Part shown: piece after piece, positions 26,005-30,941 of the stretch
Position numbering within the stretch: the stretch's first letter is position 1
How the letters are laid out: the number at the start of each line of letters is the position of its first letter
Source of the DNA: CAIWXH01 sp964555675
Lineage (GTDB): Bacteria > Chloroflexota > Chloroflexia > Chloroflexales > Chloroflexaceae
Assembly (NCBI GenBank): GCA_964555675.1
Contig: CAZKTU010000058.1
Coordinates: forward strand, 1 to 30,941
Length of the DNA: 30,941 nucleotides
Direction of reading: 5' to 3'
Notes under the pieces: model-generated
Told to the model about the DNA's origin: nothing
What the model saw: the letters and a program-made list of their open reading frames with translations, nothing else
Database searches by the model: none
Made by a program: the position numbers and the translations under genes

Positions 26005-27414
26005 CTAGATCCGCCTGAGGGCCAGCACGGCGTTGACCCCGCCGAAGCCGAACGAGTTCGAGAGGGCCACGCTGATCAGGGCGGGGCGGGCCACATTGGG
26101 CACATAGTCGAGGTCGCACTCGGGGTCGGGCTCCTCCTGGTTGATCGTGGGGGGGATGAGCCCGTTGCGCATGGCCAGGATGGTGGCGGCGGCCTCGACG
26201 GCCCCCGCGGCCCCGGTGAGGTGCCCGATCATCGACTTGTTGGCGCTGATCGGCACGCTCGGGGCATACTCGCCGAAGACATGCTTGATCGCCCGAGTCT
26301 CGGCCAGGTCGCCGGCGGGGGTCGAGGTGGCGTGGGCGTTGATATAGTCGACCTGCTGCGGGTCGAGGCGGGCGTTGGCGAGAGCCTTGCGCATAGCCCG
26401 TGCGGCGCCGTGGCCCGCCGGGTCGGGCGAGGTGACGTGGTAGGCGTCGGAGGAGGCGCCGTAGCCGGCGATCTCGGCCAGGATGGTCGCGCCGCGGCGG
26501 CGGGCGCTCGAGAGGCGCTCGAGCACGAGGACGGCGGCGCCCTCGCCGGGGACGAAGCCGTCGCGGCGGGCGTCGAAGGGCCGCGAGGCCGTGGCGGGCT
26601 GCTCGTTGCCCTGGGTGCTGAGGGCGCGAATGACACAGAAGGAGCCCAGGCTCAGGGCGGTGATCGGGGCCTCGGCCCCGCCCGCCAGCATCACCTCGGC
26701 GTCGCCGCGGCGGATCACCTCGGCGGCCTCGCCGATCGCCTGGGCCCCGGCGGCGCAGGCGGTGCTGACCGCGGTAATATGGCCGCGCAGACCGAGCTGG
26801 ATGGCCACCTGGGCCGAGGGCATATGCGGGATGGCCGAGGGGATGAAGAAGGGGCTGATCTTCATGCCGCCCTTCTGCACCAGGGTGGTCACCGCCTGCT
26901 CGACGTCGGGCATCGAGATCGTGCCGCAGCCGATCAGGGCCCCGATCTCCTCGCTGGTCCCGGCGTCGATGCGCAGCCTGGCGGCCTCGACGGCCATGCG
27001 GGCCGCGGCGACGGCCAGCTGGCTCGAGCGCGACATGCGCCGGGCCTCCTTGAAGTCCATAAAATCCTGGGGGGCGAAGTCGGGGATCTGGCCGGCGATC
27101 TGGCAGGGGTAGGGGCTGGGGTCGAAGTAGGTGATCCGGTCGATGGCGCTGCGCCCCGCGGCGAGCCCATCCCAGAAGACCTCGAGGCCGACGCCGAAGG
27201 GCGAGACCACGCCCATGCCGGTCACGACAATCCGGCGGTCCTCGTCCTCTTCACCCTCCTCGATTGGCAGAGTCGCGGTGATCGGCGCGTCTTCGAGGAC
27301 CTCGGCCAGCAGTTCGTCGATGCGGGCCTCGATCGTGTCGGGTGCGCTATTGCGCAGCAGGCCGAGCAGCTCTGCGCGGAGGGCGGCCCTCCGCCTCGCC
27401 GAAATCTGCGCCAT
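26005..27414 (-). CDS. fabF: Beta-ketoacyl-ACP synthase II with N-terminal extension
   Basis: A 469-residue condensing enzyme that elongates acyl-ACP with malonyl-ACP in fatty acid synthesis. The core starts at RRIVVTGMGVVSPFG (about 60). The catalytic triad is intact: C220 in VSTACAAGAQ, H361 in INAHATSTPAGD and H398 in ANKSMIGHLTGAAG, with K393 beside it. The end, NSFGFGGVNAVL, is classic. Typical FabF is about 410-415 residues; here there are about 58 extra N-terminal residues. These comprise a helical segment (RAALRAELLGLLRNSA, IEARIDELLAEVLE) and an acidic linker (EEGEEDED). The start at 27414 (MAQISARRR) lacks an obvious ribosome site; GTG or other starts nearer the core are possible. 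It follows moaA and is coupled to holB. Confidence 0.93.
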   Translation of the reverse strand: MAQISARRRAALRAELLGLLRNSAPDTIEARIDELLAEVLEDAPITATLPIEEGEEDEDRRIVVTGMGVVSPFGVGLEVFWDGLAAGRSAIDRITYFDPSPYPCQIAGQIPDFAPQDFMDFKEARRMSRSSQLAVAAARMAVEAARLRIDAGTSEEIGALIGCGTISMPDVEQAVTTLVQKGGMKISPFFIPSAIPHMPSAQVAIQLGLRGHITAVSTACAAGAQAIGEAAEVIRRGDAEVMLAGGAEAPITALSLGSFCVIRALSTQGNEQPATASRPFDARRDGFVPGEGAAVLVLERLSSARRRGATILAEIAGYGASSDAYHVTSPDPAGHGAARAMRKALANARLDPQQVDYINAHATSTPAGDLAETRAIKHVFGEYAPSVPISANKSMIGHLTGAAGAVEAAATILAMRNGLIPPTINQEEPDPECDLDYVPNVARPALISVALSNSFGFGGVNAVLALRRI

Positions 27415-27516
27415 ACAACATATCCCACTGTAGGCGTCGTGAACGTCTGCGCATGATAACACAAAAGATCGCCGTCGGCACCGGCATCTGTGCGCAGGGG
27501 CGGGCGAGCAAGCCTG

Positions 27517-28581
27517 TTACCCCCCCAGCTCGGACATGCCGCGCAGGGTGGGCAAGACCCCGTCGGGCAGGCCGTGGCCCCAGGGCTTGAGCTGCACCGC
27601 GTGGCGCACGATCTGCTCAACTTCGGCCTGGCTGGCCCCGGCGCGAATGGCCGCGCGCAGGTCGACCTCGTCGTCGCGCAGCAGGCAGAGGTGCAGGCGA
27701 CCGTCGGCGGTGAGGCGCATGCGGTTGCAGGTCGAGCAGAAGGGGTCGGTGACCGCGCTGATGAAGCCGAGCTTGCCGGGGGCGCCGGGGATGCGGAAGC
27801 GCCGCGCCGGGTCGGCCGGGTCTTGCCCATAGGGGTCGAGGGGGCCGAAGTGGGCCTCGATGCGGGCGATCAGCTCGGCGGTGCTGACCACGCCCTCTTC
27901 GGCCAGGCCGGCCACCCCGGTCAGGGGCATGACCTCGATGAAGCGGAACTCCCAGGGGTGCATGGTCGTCAGCTCGGCGAGCTTGACCACCTCGTCGTCG
28001 TTCATGCCGCGCACAATCACCGCGTTGAGCTTGAGCGGGCGCAGACCCGCCTCGTCGGCCGCCCTGATGCCCGCCCAGACCTCGTCGAGGTTGCCGCCGC
28101 GACTGATCTGGCGGAACTTCACCGGGTCGAGGCTGTCGATGCTGATATTGACCCGGTCGAGGCCGGCCTCTTTCAGCGGCCCGGCCAGCTTGCGCAGGCG
28201 CAGGGCATTCGTGGTCATGGCGATATGCTCGATCCCCGGGACGGCCTTCATGGCCCGGATCAGCTCGACCAGATCCTGGCGCAGGGTCGGCTCGCCGCCG
28301 GTGAGGCGCAGCTTGCGGAAGCCCGCGGACGCCGCGGCCCGCACCACGAGCAGTAGCTCGTCGTTGGTCAGCAGCTCGGGGCGCGGGGCGAACTGCATAC
28401 CGAGGGCGGGCATGCAGTAGACACAGCGCATATTGCAGCGGTCGGTGAGCGAGACGCGCAGGTAGTCGATGCGGCGCCCGAAGCTGTCGTGGGCCGGGGC
28501 GTCCGTGGCGTAGGCGGGGCGGCTGCGAGGCTCGTAGAAGCTTACCGGGATCGTGCCCTTCATTGGGTGATCACTATTCAT
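27517..28581 (-). CDS. moaA: GTP 3',8-cyclase (molybdenum cofactor biosynthesis)
   Basis: A 354-residue radical SAM enzyme performing the first step of molybdopterin synthesis with MoaC. The N-terminal 4Fe-4S site is C49, C53, C56 in DRCNMRCVYCMP. LRLTGGEPTLR is the SAM-binding GGE motif. The second cluster, which binds substrate, uses C282, C285 and C299 in FCSTCNRMRLTADGRLHLC. The protein ends ELGG, preserving the Gly-Gly tail needed for activity in this family. The ATG at 28581 has AAGG 7 bases upstream. No other moa gene adjoins. The gene sits between the Fe-S carrier gene mrp and fabF in one direction, so MoaA may draw clusters from Mrp (inference). Confidence 0.96.
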   Translation of the reverse strand: MNSDHPMKGTIPVSFYEPRSRPAYATDAPAHDSFGRRIDYLRVSLTDRCNMRCVYCMPALGMQFAPRPELLTNDELLLVVRAAASAGFRKLRLTGGEPTLRQDLVELIRAMKAVPGIEHIAMTTNALRLRKLAGPLKEAGLDRVNISIDSLDPVKFRQISRGGNLDEVWAGIRAADEAGLRPLKLNAVIVRGMNDDEVVKLAELTTMHPWEFRFIEVMPLTGVAGLAEEGVVSTAELIARIEAHFGPLDPYGQDPADPARRFRIPGAPGKLGFISAVTDPFCSTCNRMRLTADGRLHLCLLRDDEVDLRAAIRAGASQAEVEQIVRHAVQLKPWGHGLPDGVLPTLRGMSELGG

Positions 28582-28632
28582 AGTGGCCTTCTGGTCTCCC
28601 GCTCTCTGCGCATCTCGCTCGCCGCATCAGGG

Positions 28633-29721
<1,089 letters not shown>

Positions 29722-29784
29722 AGTAGAGTCGCTCCGAGTTCTATTTGGGGCGCGGAGGCTGCGGCCCGCGCCGGTGTACCTTCT

Positions 29785-29793
29785 ATTATATCA
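29785..29793 (-). promoter_or_regulatory. Extended -10 promoter of mrp
   Basis: On the minus strand, TGATATAAT gives a perfect TATAAT (29790-29785) with the TGn extension. This would make up for the absence of a good -35. The expected start is near 29778, leaving a leader of about 57 nt. Confidence 0.6.
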
Positions 29794-29826
29794 GATAATT
29801 TCGAAAGAAAGTCCTTTTGAAAGGCG

Positions 29827-30126
29827 TCATGACGCGCCGCGGCGCATCTCGGGGGTGGCCTGCCAGGCGGCCACCGGCTCGCCGTCGCGCAGGTGGCGGG
29901 CGACGATCGCTGCGGCCCGCTCGGCGCTCACGCCGACGTAGCGGCAGGCCCCCGGGTGGATGAGCAGGTTGGGCCCGTGGTCGCAGTGGTCCTGGCAGCC
30001 GCTGGCCAGCAGCTCGACCTGGCCCAGCAGGTCGGCGTCCCAGAGGGCGTCGTCCAGGGCCCGGCGCGCGGCCTCGGCCCCGCGAGCGCTGCAGCGCGGC
30101 CCATGGCAGAGGTAGAGTCTGTACAT
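29827..30126 (-). CDS. Small thioredoxin-like 2Fe-2S ferredoxin
   Basis: A 99-residue protein of the thioredoxin-like 2Fe-2S ferredoxin family. The four expected cluster cysteines are C8 and C13 (LCHGPRCSARG) and C44 and C48 (GCQDHCDHGPN), followed by the conserved PNLLIHPGACRYVGVS segment. The start MYRLYLCHGPRC at 30126 matches family layout; the longer frame runs into a hairpin and repeat. No ribosome site is present, and the promoter lies so close that the mRNA is probably leaderless. Likely electron transfer or redox sensing; the partner is unknown. It is next to mrp in the same direction but separated from it by mrp's own promoter. Confidence 0.88.
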   Translation of the reverse strand: MYRLYLCHGPRCSARGAEAARRALDDALWDADLLGQVELLASGCQDHCDHGPNLLIHPGACRYVGVSAERAAAIVARHLRDGEPVAAWQATPEMRRGAS

Positions 30127-30132
30127 ACTATC

Positions 30133-30161
30133 AGCATACCGGAGAGTGGGGGCGCGGGCAA
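30133..30161 (-). promoter_or_regulatory. Promoter giving a leaderless ferredoxin mRNA
   Basis: On the minus strand, TTGCCC (30161-30156), 17 bp, then TATGCT (30138-30133). Six bases separate the -10 from the ATG at 30126, so transcription should start at or beside the A of the start codon. Confidence 0.6.
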
Positions 30162-30173
30162 GGTGACATGTAC

Positions 30174-30205
30174 GCAGGGGCCGGGACGTGAGTCCCGGCC
30201 CCTGC
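30174..30205. terminator. 14-bp perfect hairpin
   Basis: GCAGGGGCCGGGAC and GTCCCGGCCCCTGC pair around the loop GTGA. It lies between the partial exported gene and the ferredoxin promoter on the minus strand, where it could end transcripts arriving from upstream. No T tract is present. Confidence 0.7.
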
Positions 30206-30227
30206 ACTCTCTCAATGCTTCCAACTG

Positions 30228-30325
30228 AAGCTGCGTCACGGGAGGGTCGCAGGGAGGGCTTGCCCTCCCTGAAAGACCCCTTTTCCGTCCTACAGCATGC
30301 CGCAAGCATGGCTTGCGAGCATTTA
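30228..30325 (-). repeat. 98-bp dispersed intergenic repeat, copy B (inverted)
   Basis: The reverse complement of 1167-1264 with six differences. It begins 14 bases after the stop codon of the Pro-Thr repeat gene and has the same orientation relative to that gene as copy A has to polX. Both internal hairpins are preserved. Confidence 0.9.
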
Positions 30326-30339
30326 GCTGCCGGCGGGTC

Positions 30340-30941
30340 CTACTGGACGAGCGACAGCTGGTCCAGGTAGAAGGTCCGGTTGAGCACGCCGCCCGTCTCC
30401 TGGAGGATGATGTCGCTGATCTGGGCCGGCTTGCCGAGCTGGCTCAGGGGCACCTCGACCAGGGTCCAGGCGTTAGCCTTGAGGGCGGGCAGGCGCACCG
30501 CCGGGCTCAGCCCGCTGCCGGTGTCGATGTAGAGCTGCATCGCCTGGCCGCCCTGGCTGCCGCCGTGGAGCCAGAAGCGCACTTTGCCCAGACCCGTGGT
30601 CGACATGGGCGCGCCGCTGTGGAGCTTGAAGCCGCCCCAGGCCACCTGGTGGGTCACGGCGATCGAGCGGGCGCCCGTCTGAACCACGGTGCCGTAGTTC
30701 AGGACGACCTTGGTGTTCCACGACCAGTTGGCCCAGCCCGTGCTCAGCGCGTCGGTGTAGATCAAGCGCTCGCTGGCCCCCGGCTGCGTCGTCGGGGCCG
30801 TCGTCGGCTTGACCGGGGCGGGCGTGGCGGTCGGGGGCACGGCCGTGGGCGGGACGCGCGTGGCGGTCGGGGGCACGGCCGTGGGCGGCACGGCCGTGGG
30901 CGGGACGCGCGTGGCGGTCGGAGGGACGGCCGTGGGCGGCA
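30340..30941 (-). CDS. Exported protein with Pro-Thr linker repeats and C-terminal beta-sandwich, 5' truncated
   Basis: The frame is open through the window edge, so the N-terminus is missing. The visible part begins with repeats of PPTATRVPPTAV, a flexible Pro/Thr linker of the kind that joins domains in secreted proteins. A Thr/Pro transition (APVKPTTAPTTQPG) leads to a 145-residue beta-rich domain: LIYTDALSTGWANWSWN, then VRFWLHGGSQGGQAMQLYI and AWTLVEVPLSQLG, ending FYLDQLSLVQ. The aromatic pattern and the closing Asp strand resemble carbohydrate-binding, galactose-binding-like sandwiches of extracellular glycosidases. That is a resemblance, not a proven family match. GTG 30891 is inside the repeat and is not a real start. 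The 98-bp repeat follows the stop. Confidence 0.8.
   Translation of the reverse strand, partial: PPTAVPPTATRVPPTAVPPTAVPPTATRVPPTAVPPTATPAPVKPTTAPTTQPGASERLIYTDALSTGWANWSWNTKVVLNYGTVVQTGARSIAVTHQVAWGGFKLHSGAPMSTTGLGKVRFWLHGGSQGGQAMQLYIDTGSGLSPAVRLPALKANAWTLVEVPLSQLGKPAQISDIILQETGGVLNRTFYLDQLSLVQ
30833..30941 (-). repeat. 36-bp tandem coding repeats (Pro-Thr linker)
   Basis: A 36-bp unit encoding PPTATRVPPTAV recurs nearly unchanged and runs off the window end, with an extra PPTAV half-unit between copies. The near-identity at DNA level implies recent expansion or recombination. Confidence 0.8.

Overview
The window is a high-GC bacterial chromosome segment with one 100-base N run, so it comes from a draft assembly. 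The gene mix suggests a Chloroflexota bacterium, possibly related to Kouleothrix, Roseiflexus or Herpetosiphon. The pointers are a very large cyclase/AAA/TPR signalling protein, a secreted C25-type peptidase ending in a PLV-type tail, Pro-Thr linker repeats in an exported protein, a K+-independent proton pyrophosphatase and a B12-dependent ribonucleotide reductase. This placement is an inference from gene content; no rRNA or other phylogenetic marker is present.

Layout. 1-1169 is the 3' part of polX, followed by a 98-bp dispersed repeat. 1484-5698 is a giant two-cyclase-domain, AAA and TPR protein. 5891-9253 is a secreted C25-like peptidase containing the N gap. 9697-12015 is hppA, closed by a strong terminator. 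Then come a small helical protein (12165-12650) and a class III aminotransferase (12772-14064), which converges on a cysteine desulfurase (14217-15410, minus). 15770-16369 is a Yip1-type membrane protein and 16493-17725 an SbcD-like nuclease. 17780-21832 holds nrdJ with its control region and an intron. From 22045 to the end all genes are on the minus strand: a secreted protein, a short LuxR-type ATPase regulator, the cluster mrp-moaA-fabF-holB (transcribed in that order), a small 2Fe-2S ferredoxin, and a partial exported protein with Pro-Thr repeats.

The most notable element is the split nrdJ gene. Its reading frame stops three codons into a 1232-nt insertion. The insertion has group I intron hallmarks: a U.G pair at the 5' splice site, P7-type core sequences, a final G, and a LAGLIDADG homing endonuclease in its 3' half. 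Removing it rejoins the conserved GGTRRGANMG motif exactly. Upstream of nrdJ lie a perfect DnaA box, a good sigma-70-type promoter, and two NrdR-box-like palindromes 32 bp apart. Together these suggest DNA-precursor synthesis tied to replication initiation and dNTP status.

The intergenic spaces are rich in structure. They hold a 98-bp repeat placed at the 3' ends of two unrelated genes, heptanucleotide GGMTGAR arrays after two genes, strong hairpin terminators, and a 96-bp cruciform-like element after nrdJ. Several promoters have a perfect TATAAT and little or no -35 element. I found no tRNA, rRNA, CRISPR array or insertion sequence.
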